Assembly: GCA_002315195.1 (NCBI GenBank)
Contig: DCGD01000040.1
Coordinates: 1 to 6,084, forward strand
DNA from: Prevotellaceae bacterium UBA1787
Lineage (GTDB): Bacteria > Bacteroidota > Bacteroidia > Bacteroidales > Bacteroidaceae
Direction: 5' to 3'
Length of the DNA: 6,084 nucleotides
The position numbers were made by a program, and so were the translations under genes. A model generated the notes under the pieces. That model was not told the origin of the DNA. It did no database searches and saw nothing but the letters and a program-made list of their open reading frames with translations. Positions 1 through 5,978 of this stretch are shown piece by piece (position 1 is the stretch's first letter; every line of letters starts with the position of its first letter).

Positions 1-392
1 CAGATCCTATTGCAGATTATCTGACTCGTCTCAGGAACGCTATCAAAGCTGGCCACCGTGTGGTGGAAATTCCTGCGTCGAATTTGAAGAAATCAATCAC
101 TAAGATTCTCTTCGAAAAAGGGTACATCCTTAGCTACAAGTTTGTAGAAGATGGTCCTCAAGGTACTATTAAAATTGCCTTGAAATATGATGCAGTTAAC
201 AAGGTTAACGCTATCAAAAAATTAACTCGTGTTTCTACACCAGGTTTGCGTCAATACGTAGGCTATCGTGAGATGCCTCGCGTTCTCAATGGCTTGGGTA
301 TCGCTATCCTTTCTACTTCGAAAGGGGTGATGACCAATAAAGAGGCGCTCGATCAAAAGTTAGGTGGAGAAGTAATTTGTTACGTTTATTAA
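1..392 (+). CDS. rpsH: 30S ribosomal protein S8 (5'-truncated by window edge)
   Basis: S8 binds the central domain of 16S rRNA and helps assemble the platform of the small subunit. The frame is open from the first bases: codons from position 3 read DPIADYLTRLRNAI, the usual S8 N-terminus, so only about two residues (probably Met-Thr) lie outside the window. The full protein would be about 131 aa, normal for the family. The GTG at position 60 is internal and not the start. The C-terminal half carries the S8 signature GLGIAILSTSKGVMTN followed by GGEVICYVY at the very end, part of the rRNA-binding surface. It ends in TAA, 17 nt before rplF. In E. coli S8 represses spc translation by binding mRNA near rplE. 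That site, if present here, would be upstream of the window. Identity is certain; the exact start is not visible. Confidence 0.97.
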   Translation, partial: DPIADYLTRLRNAIKAGHRVVEIPASNLKKSITKILFEKGYILSYKFVEDGPQGTIKIALKYDAVNKVNAIKKLTRVSTPGLRQYVGYREMPRVLNGLGIAILSTSKGVMTNKEALDQKLGGEVICYVY

Positions 393-394
393 TT

Positions 395-402
395 TAAGGA
401 GG
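395..402 (+). promoter_or_regulatory. Strong Shine-Dalgarno sequence of rplF
   Basis: TAAGGAGG lies 7 nt before the rplF ATG. It is a complete match to the 16S anti-Shine-Dalgarno core at a near-ideal distance. It fixes the rplF start. It stands out because none of the other eleven starts visible here has a comparable site; the nearest are weak AAAGG runs before rpmD and map. rplF also lacks the A at -3 that eight of those starts have. Confidence 0.85.
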
Positions 403-409
403 AATTTGT

Positions 410-961
410 ATGTCAAGAATTGGTAAATTGCCTATCAATATTCCTGCAGGCGTAACGGTTACTGTCAATAATAATGAAGTGATCGTAAAGGGTCCTAAAG
501 GAGAACTCAAGCAAACAATCGATCCCCTGATTTCTGTCAGTGTCGAAGGTCAAGTTTGCCTGGTAACTCGTCCTAACGATGAGAAAGAAGCTCGTGCTAA
601 ACATGGTCTATATCGCGCGTTGATCCACAATATGGTGGTAGGCGTTTCAGAAGGCTATAAGAAAACTCTTGAATTGGTCGGTGTCGGTTATCGTGTTGAA
701 AATCAAGGTCAAATCCTTCAATTCGCACTTGGTTTTAGCCACCCAATCTATTTGGGCCTTCCTAACGAAATCAAGGTAGAGACTAAATCAGAGCGTAACC
801 AAAACCCAATTATTATTTTGGAATCTGCTGACAAGCAACTGCTTGGACAAGTTTGCGCAAAGATTCGCTCATTCCGCAAACCAGAACCATACAAGGGTAA
901 GGGTATTAAGTTCGAAGGTGAAGTACTTCGTCGTAAGGCTGGTAAATCAGCTGGTAAGTAA
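410..961 (+). CDS. rplF: 50S ribosomal protein L6
   Basis: L6 binds domain VI of 23S rRNA near the sarcin-ricin loop and the factor-binding site. The 183-aa product has the usual length and begins MSRIGKLPINIPAGV, the standard L6 N-terminus. Two related alpha/beta domains are expected at about residues 1-80 and 81-175. The C-terminal signature PEPYKGKGIKF is at residues 158-168, followed by a basic tail (RRKAGKSAGK) that contacts rRNA. The ATG is fixed by a full TAAGGAGG 7 nt upstream. It lies 17 nt after rpsH and 20 nt before rplR, in the standard spc order. Nothing in the protein looks broken or unusual. Confidence 0.98.
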   Translation: MSRIGKLPINIPAGVTVTVNNNEVIVKGPKGELKQTIDPLISVSVEGQVCLVTRPNDEKEARAKHGLYRALIHNMVVGVSEGYKKTLELVGVGYRVENQGQILQFALGFSHPIYLGLPNEIKVETKSERNQNPIIILESADKQLLGQVCAKIRSFRKPEPYKGKGIKFEGEVLRRKAGKSAGK

Positions 962-981
962 TTCTTAAAATATGTTAGATT

Positions 982-1326
982 ATGATTCAGAAAATTCAAA
1001 GAAGATTAAAGATTAAACAGCATATCCGCACTATCGTGAAGGGTACTGCTGAGCGTCCTCGTCTGACTGTTTTTAGAAGCAATTGCCAGATTTACGCACA
1101 GGTTATCGATGATGTTAAAGGCGTAACTATCGCTGCTGCGTCTTCCCTAAGTATTAAAGATAAAATGACCAAAACAGAAAAGGCTCAAAAGGTTGGAACT
1201 ATGGTAGCTGAAAATGCTATCAAGGCAGGCATCCAAGAAGTAGTCTTCGATCGTAATGGTTATTTGTATCATGGTAGAGTTAAACAATTGGCTGACGCAG
1301 CTCGCGAAGCCGGTCTTAAATTTTAA
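982..1326 (+). CDS. rplR: 50S ribosomal protein L18
   Basis: L18 binds 5S rRNA and, with L5, anchors the central protuberance of the large subunit. The product is 114 aa, the typical bacterial length. A basic, probably flexible N-terminus (residues 1-20) is followed by the 5S-binding core with [10 protein letters not shown] (25-34) and QVIDD. It ends in the signature [20 protein letters not shown] and then AREAGLKF. The ATG at 982 gives the family N-terminus (M-x-x-KIxRRxKIK). An ATG 10 nt upstream is in another frame and yields only 14 codons. No Shine-Dalgarno is seen and the leader is A/T-rich. rpsE follows after only 6 nt, which suggests tight translational coupling. Confidence 0.97.
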   Translation: MIQKIQRRLKIKQHIRTIVKGTAERPRLTVFRSNCQIYAQVIDDVKGVTIAAASSLSIKDKMTKTEKAQKVGTMVAENAIKAGIQEVVFDRNGYLYHGRVKQLADAAREAGLKF

Positions 1327-1332
1327 TCGCAA

Positions 1333-1851
1333 ATGGCAACAAATATGAATCGCGTTAAATCAACAAACGATCTCGCTCTTCAAGAGCGTTTGGTAGCTGT
1401 AAATCGTACAACGAAAGTTACCAAGGGTGGACGTACTTTCACATTCGCAGCCATTGTAGTGGTTGGTGACGGAAATGGTGTCATTGGTTGGGGCCTTGGT
1501 AAGGCAGGCGAAGTTACCGCAGCTATTGCTAAAGGTACTGAGTCCGCTAAGAAAAACCTTATCAAGGTGCCAGTGCTCAAAGGTACTATTCCGCATGAGC
1601 AAAGCGCTAAGTTCGGTGGAGCACAGGTTTATTTGCAACCAGCTACCCATGGTACTGGAGTCAAGGCCGGTGGCGCCATGCGTGCTGTGCTTGAGTCTGT
1701 GGGCGTTACTGACGTGCTCGCAAAAGCAAAAGGAAGCAGCAACCCTCACAACTTGGTTAAGGCAACCATCTTGGCGTTATCAGAAATGCGTGACGCTAAT
1801 ATGGTAGCTCAAAATCGTGGTGTAAGTTTGAAAACTGTATTCAACGGATAA
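1333..1851 (+). CDS. rpsE: 30S ribosomal protein S5
   Basis: S5 sits near the decoding centre and mRNA entry channel and affects accuracy. The 172-aa product has the N-terminal S5 domain (about residues 15-80, with [16 protein letters not shown] and [17 protein letters not shown]) and the C-terminal domain (about 95-165, with [15 protein letters not shown] and [11 protein letters not shown]). The loop around residues 27-34 (KVTKGGRT) corresponds to the segment where spectinomycin-resistance changes occur in E. coli S5. It looks wild type, with the KGGR core intact. The ATG follows rplR by 6 nt with no Shine-Dalgarno; the [14 protein letters not shown] start fits Bacteroidota S5. The C-terminus ([14 protein letters not shown]) is complete. 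Confidence 0.98.
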   Translation: MATNMNRVKSTNDLALQERLVAVNRTTKVTKGGRTFTFAAIVVVGDGNGVIGWGLGKAGEVTAAIAKGTESAKKNLIKVPVLKGTIPHEQSAKFGGAQVYLQPATHGTGVKAGGAMRAVLESVGVTDVLAKAKGSSNPHNLVKATILALSEMRDANMVAQNRGVSLKTVFNG

Positions 1852-1881
1852 TGTTCAACATAATTACAAAAGGTAACTATT

Positions 1882-2058
1882 ATGGCTAAGATTAAAATAC
1901 AACAAGTTCGTAGCATTATCAAATGCCCGAAAGTACAAAAGCTTACAATGGAAGCTCTTGGACTCCACAAAATGAATGCCATTGTTGAACATGAAGCTAC
2001 TCCGGCTATTCTCGGGATGGTAGAAAAAGTGAAACATTTGGTAAAAGTAATTGACTAA
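1882..2058 (+). CDS. rpmD: 50S ribosomal protein L30
   Basis: L30 is a small protein on the 23S rRNA surface near 5S rRNA. The 58-aa frame translates as MAKIKIQQVRSIIKCPKVQK and ends VEKVKHLVKVID. It has the single L30 domain with the expected IxQVRSxI start, the LTMEALGLHKMN helix, and the VEHEATPAILGMVEKV segment. The usual bacterial length is about 58-61 aa, so it is complete. It lies 30 nt after rpsE and 17 nt before rplO, the conserved rpsE-rpmD-rplO order. A weak purine run (AAAAGG, ending 8 nt before the ATG) could serve as a partial Shine-Dalgarno. The one unusual residue is a Cys at position 15, to which no role can be given. Confidence 0.96.
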   Translation: MAKIKIQQVRSIIKCPKVQKLTMEALGLHKMNAIVEHEATPAILGMVEKVKHLVKVID

Positions 2059-2075
2059 TTAAAACAACGCTTATT

Positions 2076-2522
2076 ATGGAACTAAATAATTTAACTCCAG
2101 CCGCTGGTTCAGTAAAAACAGCTAAACGTATTGGTCGTGGTGCTGGTTCTGGACTTGGTGGAACTTCTACTCGTGGTCATAAGGGCGCAAAATCACGCTC
2201 TGGCTATTCCAAGAAAATTGGTTTCGAAGGTGGTCAAATGCCTATTCAGCGTCGTCTGCCTAAATTCGGTTTCAAAAATGTAAATCGTGTTGAGTACAAG
2301 GCTGTTAACCTCGCAACTTTGCAAACTCTTGCTGAGAGCAAGAAACTTGAAAAAGTGGGTATGGCTGAACTCATTGCCGCTGGTTTCGCCAGCAAATCCA
2401 TGCTCGTCAAAATTTTGGGTAACGGAACTCTCACTGCAAAATTGGTAGTAGAAGCTCACGCTTTCAGCAAGTCTGCTGAAGCTGCTATCGTAGCTGCCGG
2501 TGGTTCGATTGTGAAACTATAA
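2076..2522 (+). CDS. rplO: 50S ribosomal protein L15
   Basis: L15 is a late-assembly 23S rRNA-binding protein with a long basic extension that threads into the subunit core. The product is 148 aa, normal length. Residues 1-70 are the glycine- and arginine-rich extension, with GRGAGSGLGGTSTRGHKGAK (20-39) and GFEGGQMPIQRRLPKFGF (49-66), both textbook L15 motifs. Residues 75-148 form the globular domain, ending in the alternating small/hydrophobic AAIVAAGGSIVKL. The start MELNNLTPAAGS matches Bacteroidota L15. The leader has no Shine-Dalgarno and has A at -3. It is the last ribosomal-protein gene before secY and is followed by the longest gap in the window (66 nt), which holds a hairpin. Confidence 0.98.
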   Translation: MELNNLTPAAGSVKTAKRIGRGAGSGLGGTSTRGHKGAKSRSGYSKKIGFEGGQMPIQRRLPKFGFKNVNRVEYKAVNLATLQTLAESKKLEKVGMAELIAAGFASKSMLVKILGNGTLTAKLVVEAHAFSKSAEAAIVAAGGSIVKL

Positions 2523-2538
2523 AAACCTATCAGCCTAA

Positions 2539-2563
2539 GGGCAGGATGGTAAACACCCTGCCC
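2539..2563 (+). promoter_or_regulatory. GC-rich hairpin in the rplO-secY gap (possible attenuator or processing site)
   Basis: GGGCAGG (2539-2545) and CCTGCCC (2557-2563) are perfect reverse complements, giving a 7-bp stem. The 11-nt loop can add two more inner pairs past one A-C mismatch. It is the only GC-rich intergenic patch in the window. There is no T-run straight after the stem; a T6 occurs only at 2583-2588, against the secY ATG, so a classical intrinsic terminator is not supported. Two weaker inverted repeats follow (AACAG-A-CTGTT, 2564-2574; AAAAC-AA-GTTTT, 2575-2586). The likely effect, by inference, is partial termination, RNA processing or mRNA stabilisation that sets secY output apart from the ribosomal proteins. 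Confidence 0.5.
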
Positions 2564-2588
2564 AACAGACTGTTAAAACAAGTTTTTT

Positions 2589-3932
2589 ATGAAATTTATT
2601 GAAACATGTAAAAATATTTGGAAGATCGAAGATCTGCGTGGACGTCTGCTAACAACACTCTTGTTTGTATTGATTTACCGCTTTGGATCGTTCGTCGTAC
2701 TTCCAGGTATTAATCCTGATGCTCTCTCTGCTTTGCACGACCAAACACGTGGTGGCTTGATGGCATTGTTGGATATGTTTTCCGGTGGTGCGTTCTCTAA
2801 TGCTTCTATCTTTGCATTGGGTATTATGCCGTACATCTCTGCAAGCATCGTAATTCAGTTGCTTACAATCGCTGTACCATATTTCCAGAAAATGCAACGT
2901 GAAGGCGAAAGCGGACGACAGAAAATGAACCAGATTACACGCTACCTTACAGTGCTTATCCTGCTCTTTCAAGGACCAAGTTATTTGGTTAACTTGTCAG
3001 TGCAAATGGCACAAGCAGGTCAACCTCTAGCCATTGGTTTGAATTGGTTTACGATTTCTTCTACCATTCTTCTCTGTGCGGGCTCTATGTTCGTTATGTG
3101 GCTGGGTGAACGTATTACAGATAAAGGTATTGGGAATGGTATCTCATTTATCATCTTGATTGGTATTATTGCTCGCTTCCCTGGAGCTATCATCAAAGAG
3201 TTTACTTCACGCCTTGGCGATGCAGGTGGCGGCTTGGTGATGTTCCTATTGGAGATTGTCATGCTTGTTGTGGTATTGGCTATAGCTATTTTACTCGTTC
3301 AGGGAACGCGTAAAATTCCAGTACAATATGCAAAACGCATGATTGGTAATAAGCAATATGGTGGTGTGCGCCAGTTTATCCCGCTAAAAGTAAATGCGGC
3401 TAATGTGATGCCTATCATTTTTGCACAGGCTTTGATGTTCATCCCAATTAGCATCGTAGGCTTCTCTAGCGCTAATGCAGGGGCTTTCACGCAGGCATTT
3501 ATGGATAATACCGGCTTCTGGTATAATTTTGTATTTTTCGTACTGATCGTATTATTTACCTATTTCTATACCGCTATTATTATCAACCCAACCCAAATGG
3601 CTGAGGACTTGAAACGTAACAACGGTTTTATTCCAGGTGTTAAGCCAGGTAAGAAAACGGCTGAATATATAGATACGATTATGTCGCGTATCACCCTCCC
3701 AGGTTCCATCTTCTTGGCAATCGTGGCTGTTTTGCCAGCATTCGCCAGAATATTTGGAATCAGCAGTGAGTTCGCTCAGTTCTTTGGTGGAACCAGTTTG
3801 CTCATTATGGTTGGTGTGATTTTGGATACCTTGCAGCAAATTGAGTCGCATTTGCTTATGCGCCACTATGACGGATTCTTTGAGTCGGGAATGAGAATCA
3901 AAGGCCGTTCGGGCGCTGCTATGGCTTACTAA
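2589..3932 (+). CDS. secY: Preprotein translocase subunit SecY
   Basis: SecY is the channel subunit of SecYEG in the inner membrane, passing exported proteins with SecA and inserting membrane proteins with the ribosome. The 447-aa product has the family's usual length and ten hydrophobic segments, at about residues 20-38, 74-95, 118-138, 153-172, 183-200, 215-238, 270-292, 313-333, 370-388 and 395-415. Residues 55-72 (GLMALLDMFSGGAFSNAS) fit the plug region. The cytoplasmic loops needed for SecA and ribosome contact are present: TRKIPVQYAKR (240-250) and the C5 loop with NNGFIPGVKPGKKTAEYI (344-361). The GERITDKGIGNGIS motif (173-186) is intact. The ATG lies against a T6 run with no Shine-Dalgarno. 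It ends 23 nt before map. No truncation or frameshift is seen. Confidence 0.99.
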   Translation: MKFIETCKNIWKIEDLRGRLLTTLLFVLIYRFGSFVVLPGINPDALSALHDQTRGGLMALLDMFSGGAFSNASIFALGIMPYISASIVIQLLTIAVPYFQKMQREGESGRQKMNQITRYLTVLILLFQGPSYLVNLSVQMAQAGQPLAIGLNWFTISSTILLCAGSMFVMWLGERITDKGIGNGISFIILIGIIARFPGAIIKEFTSRLGDAGGGLVMFLLEIVMLVVVLAIAILLVQGTRKIPVQYAKRMIGNKQYGGVRQFIPLKVNAANVMPIIFAQALMFIPISIVGFSSANAGAFTQAFMDNTGFWYNFVFFVLIVLFTYFYTAIIINPTQMAEDLKRNNGFIPGVKPGKKTAEYIDTIMSRITLPGSIFLAIVAVLPAFARIFGISSEFAQFFGGTSLLIMVGVILDTLQQIESHLLMRHYDGFFESGMRIKGRSGAAMAY

Positions 3933-3955
3933 AAAGAAAAGGTAAATTTGCTACG

Positions 3956-4741
3956 ATGATTTTCCTTAAAACGGACGAAGAAATATCCCTCCTAAGGGAA
4001 AGCAATAAAATCCTGGGCATGGCTTTAGCTGAAGTTGCTAAAGCTATTGCTCCGGGGGTTACTACCGCTCAGCTTGATAAAATAGCTTATGAGTTCATTA
4101 TGGACCATAATGCCAGACCATCATGCTTGGGCTATGAAGGGTATCCGGCCACTTTGTGCACCTCGGTGAATGAACAGGTCGTACATGGTATACCTTCTGA
4201 TAAAGTAGTTCTTCGTGAGGGAGATATCATTTCAGTAGATTCGTGTGTCGAAAAAAACGGATTCCATGCCGACTCTGCTTATACTTTTCCTGTGGGAGAG
4301 GTGAGCCCAGATGTTATGAATCTGTTGCGCACAACGAAGCAATCTCTTTACAAAGGTATTGAGCAGGCTGTGTCTGGACGTCGCTTAGGTGACCTGGGCT
4401 ATGCTCTTCAAACTCATGTGGAGGGAGCTGGTTTCAATGTAATCCGAGACTTTGTTGGACACGGCATCGGACGAAATATGCACGAAGACCCAGAAGTTTG
4501 CAACTATGGTCGACGGGGCAACGGAATAGTACTTAAAAGTGGTATGGTGCTGGCAATTGAACCTATGACATGTATGGGACAAAAAGATGTTCTTATCGCC
4601 AACGATGGCTGGACCGCTCGTACATGCGACCGTAAATGGGCTGCTCACTATGAATTGTCTGTTTGCGTGCGACCTGGCCAAGCTGATATATTATCCACTT
4701 TTGACTATATCCAAAAAGTACTAGGTGACAAATTTATCTAA
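3956..4741 (+). CDS. map: Methionine aminopeptidase, type I
   Basis: This cytosolic metalloenzyme removes the initiator Met from new proteins when the next residue is small. The 261-aa product has the pita-bread fold motifs of type Ia enzymes and no N-terminal zinc-finger extension. By alignment to the family pattern, the five metal ligands are all present: D95 (ISVDS), D106 (FHADSAYTF), H169 (DFVGHGIG), E202 (LAIEPM) and E233 (AAHYELSV). H78 (QVVHGIPSD) and H176 (NMHEDPEV) match the substrate-pocket histidines. The segment after D95 reads SCVEKNG where a Gly often follows, and HYELSV replaces the commoner HFEHTV; both look tolerable. It sits between secY and infA without adk, which is often inserted here in Firmicutes. 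The start MIFLKTDEEISLLR is the expected one. Confidence 0.97.
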   Translation: MIFLKTDEEISLLRESNKILGMALAEVAKAIAPGVTTAQLDKIAYEFIMDHNARPSCLGYEGYPATLCTSVNEQVVHGIPSDKVVLREGDIISVDSCVEKNGFHADSAYTFPVGEVSPDVMNLLRTTKQSLYKGIEQAVSGRRLGDLGYALQTHVEGAGFNVIRDFVGHGIGRNMHEDPEVCNYGRRGNGIVLKSGMVLAIEPMTCMGQKDVLIANDGWTARTCDRKWAAHYELSVCVRPGQADILSTFDYIQKVLGDKFI

Positions 4742-4765
4742 TCTACTTTATACAACAAACAAACT

Positions 4766-4984
4766 ATGGCAAAGCAAGACTCAATCGAAGTTGATGGAAC
4801 CATTACGGAAGCCCTTTCCAATGCCATGTTCCATGTAGAACTTGAAAATGGTCATGTGATTACGGCACACATTTCGGGTAAAATGCGTATGCACTATATC
4901 CGTATACTTCCTGGCGATAAAGTCAAGGTTGAAATGTCTCCGTATGATTTGACAAAAGGACGTATATCGTTCCGCTATAAATAA
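4766..4984 (+). CDS. infA: Translation initiation factor IF-1
   Basis: IF-1 binds the A site of the 30S subunit with IF-2 and IF-3 during initiation. The product is exactly 72 aa, the family's standard length. It is a single S1-like OB fold: [20 protein letters not shown] at the start, [20 protein letters not shown] in the middle and the basic GRISFRYK end. The motif [19 protein letters not shown] is typical of IF-1, with the basic and aromatic residues that touch 16S helix 44. The leader (ACAACAAACAAACT) is A-rich, has A at -3 and lacks a Shine-Dalgarno, the common Bacteroidota arrangement. It lies 24 nt after map and 22 nt before rpmJ. Confidence 0.98.
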   Translation: MAKQDSIEVDGTITEALSNAMFHVELENGHVITAHISGKMRMHYIRILPGDKVKVEMSPYDLTKGRISFRYK

Positions 4985-5006
4985 CATAACAAAAATATAT
5001 GCTATC

Positions 5007-5123
5007 ATGAAAGTTAGAGCATCTATTAAGAAGCGTAATGCAGATTGCAAAATTGTGCGTCGCAAAGGCCACTTGTATGTAATCAACAAGAAAGACCCTA
5101 AGATGAAACAACGTCAGGGCTAA
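5007..5123 (+). CDS. rpmJ: 50S ribosomal protein L36, zinc-less (C-) form
   Basis: L36 is the smallest large-subunit protein and bridges 23S rRNA helices. The 38-aa frame reads [20 protein letters not shown] and ends [12 protein letters not shown], the full family length. The zinc-binding form has Cys at 11, 14 and 27 and His at 33. Here those positions are Asn, Cys, Asn and Met, so only C14 remains and zinc cannot be held in the usual way. This C- form is, from memory, normal in Bacteroidota. It follows infA by 22 nt, the conserved infA-rpmJ-rpsM order. Its ATG overlaps the TGA of a four-codon upstream frame (ATG at 4999). No Shine-Dalgarno is visible. Confidence 0.96.
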   Translation: MKVRASIKKRNADCKIVRRKGHLYVINKKDPKMKQRQG

Positions 5124-5137
5124 AAACAAGTAATCAA

Positions 5138-5164
5138 TTAAATTAATAATTTAAACATTTAAAC
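5138..5164 (+). repeat. A/T-only inverted repeat and tandem 8-mer in the rpsM leader
   Basis: TTAAATTA (5138-5145) and TAATTTAA (5147-5154) are perfect reverse complements around one base. Overlapping it, ATTTAAAC occurs twice in direct tandem (5149-5156 and 5157-5164), ending one base before the rpsM ATG. All pairs are A-T, so any RNA stem would be weak. The stretch may simply be a low-structure leader favouring initiation without a Shine-Dalgarno, or, less likely, a protein-binding site. The repeats are plain in the sequence; the function is unknown. Confidence 0.55.
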
Positions 5165-5165
5165 A

Positions 5166-5546
5166 ATGGCAATAAGAATTGTTGGTGTAGATTTACCTCA
5201 AAACAAGCGGGGTGAAATCGCGTTGACCTATATTTTTGGAATAGGTCGCAGCAGCGCTGGAAAGATATTGGATGAGGCCGGTATCAATCGCGACATTAAA
5301 GTAAAGGATTGGACAGATGATCAAACAGCTAAGATTCGTGAAGCTATTGCTAGTGGATTTAAGGTGGAAGGTGATCTCCGTTCCGAAATTCAGATGAACA
5401 TCAAGCGTCTGATGGATATAGGTTGTTATCGTGGTGTTCGCCATCGCGCAGGTTTACCTGTACGTGGTCAGAGTACTAAGAATAATGCCCGTACTCGCAA
5501 GGGAAAGAAGAAGACTGTTGCTAACAAGAAAAAGGCTACCAAATAA
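5166..5546 (+). CDS. rpsM: 30S ribosomal protein S13
   Basis: S13 lies in the head of the small subunit, forms bridges to L5 and the 23S rRNA, and touches the P-site tRNA with its tail. The product is 126 aa, usual for Bacteroidota. It starts [20 protein letters not shown] and carries the helix-two-turns-helix region (about residues 14-60, with [14 protein letters not shown]). The signature [28 protein letters not shown] follows, and then a lysine-rich tail ending NKKKATK. It opens the part corresponding to the E. coli alpha operon. Its 42-nt leader is nearly all A/T with a tandem repeat and shows no sign of the long S4-binding pseudoknot known from E. coli. The stop is 10 nt before rpsK. Confidence 0.98.
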   Translation: MAIRIVGVDLPQNKRGEIALTYIFGIGRSSAGKILDEAGINRDIKVKDWTDDQTAKIREAIASGFKVEGDLRSEIQMNIKRLMDIGCYRGVRHRAGLPVRGQSTKNNARTRKGKKKTVANKKKATK

Positions 5547-5556
5547 TAATTGAAAT

Positions 5557-5946
5557 ATGGCAAAGAAAACAGTTGCAGCAAAGAAAAGAGTAGTTAAAGT
5601 AGACGCTAATGGACAGTTGCATGTTCATAGTTCTTTTAACAACGTTATTGTATCTTTGACAAATGGCGAAGGTCAGGTTATTTCATGGTCTTCAGCCGGC
5701 AAGATGGGTTTCCGCGGTTCCAAGAAGAACACACCGTATGCAGCTCAGATGGCCGCTCAGGATTGTGCTAAAATTGCCTATGATTTAGGTTTGCGCAAGG
5801 TGAAGGCTTACGTAAAAGGTCCGGGCAATGGACGTGAATCTGCTATCCGTGCCATCCATGGTGCAGGTATCGAGGTTGTCGAAATCGTCGATGTTACACC
5901 ATTACCTCATAATGGTTGTCGTCCACCGAAGAGAAGAAGAGTATAA
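5557..5946 (+). CDS. rpsK: 30S ribosomal protein S11
   Basis: S11 is part of the platform of the small subunit, next to S6, S18 and bS21 and near the mRNA exit where the 16S 3' tail lies. The 129-aa product matches the family in length. Its motifs are [20 protein letters not shown] (20-39), [19 protein letters not shown] (46-64), [14 protein letters not shown] (87-100) and the C-terminal [18 protein letters not shown]. Asn119 in the HNG motif corresponds to the residue known in E. coli S11 to convert to isoaspartate; the modification cannot be seen in DNA. A short A-rich leader (10 nt after rpsM, A at -3, no Shine-Dalgarno) suggests coupled translation. Confidence 0.98.
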   Translation: MAKKTVAAKKRVVKVDANGQLHVHSSFNNVIVSLTNGEGQVISWSSAGKMGFRGSKKNTPYAAQMAAQDCAKIAYDLGLRKVKAYVKGPGNGRESAIRAIHGAGIEVVEIVDVTPLPHNGCRPPKRRRV

Positions 5947-5978
5947 TATTGTTTGTTGAATTGCAAAATTATTAAGTA

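Noticed and set aside
60..392. GTG at position 60 as the start of rpsH
   Set aside because: The frame is open to the window edge and upstream codons encode the conserved S8 N-terminus, so this Val is internal.
1360..1749. 129-codon open frame on the - strand inside rpsE
   Set aside because: It lies fully antisense to S5, has no family resemblance, and is rich in Cys, His and Ser as expected of an antisense shadow. The + strand frame is a complete, conserved S5.
1463..1807. 114-codon + strand frame within rpsE in another frame
   Set aside because: It is a shifted reading of rpsE with no recognisable domain and no initiation signal. The S5 frame has no interruption, so there is no frameshift to explain it.
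2539..2588. Intrinsic terminator between rplO and secY
   Set aside because: The GC stem is good, but the T-run starts about 20 nt after it and directly precedes the secY ATG. A terminator needs the T-run at the stem base. It is kept only as a possible attenuator or processing site.
4385..4681. 98-codon - strand frame within map
   Set aside because: It is antisense to the conserved metal-binding half of methionine aminopeptidase, with no similarity or start signal recognised.
5947..5978. Promoter before rpsD (TATTGTTTG near 5949)
   Set aside because: It resembles the TAnnTTTG box but has one base too many between TA and TTTG, and no -33 TTTG at the right distance was seen. It is unsupported by sequence alone.
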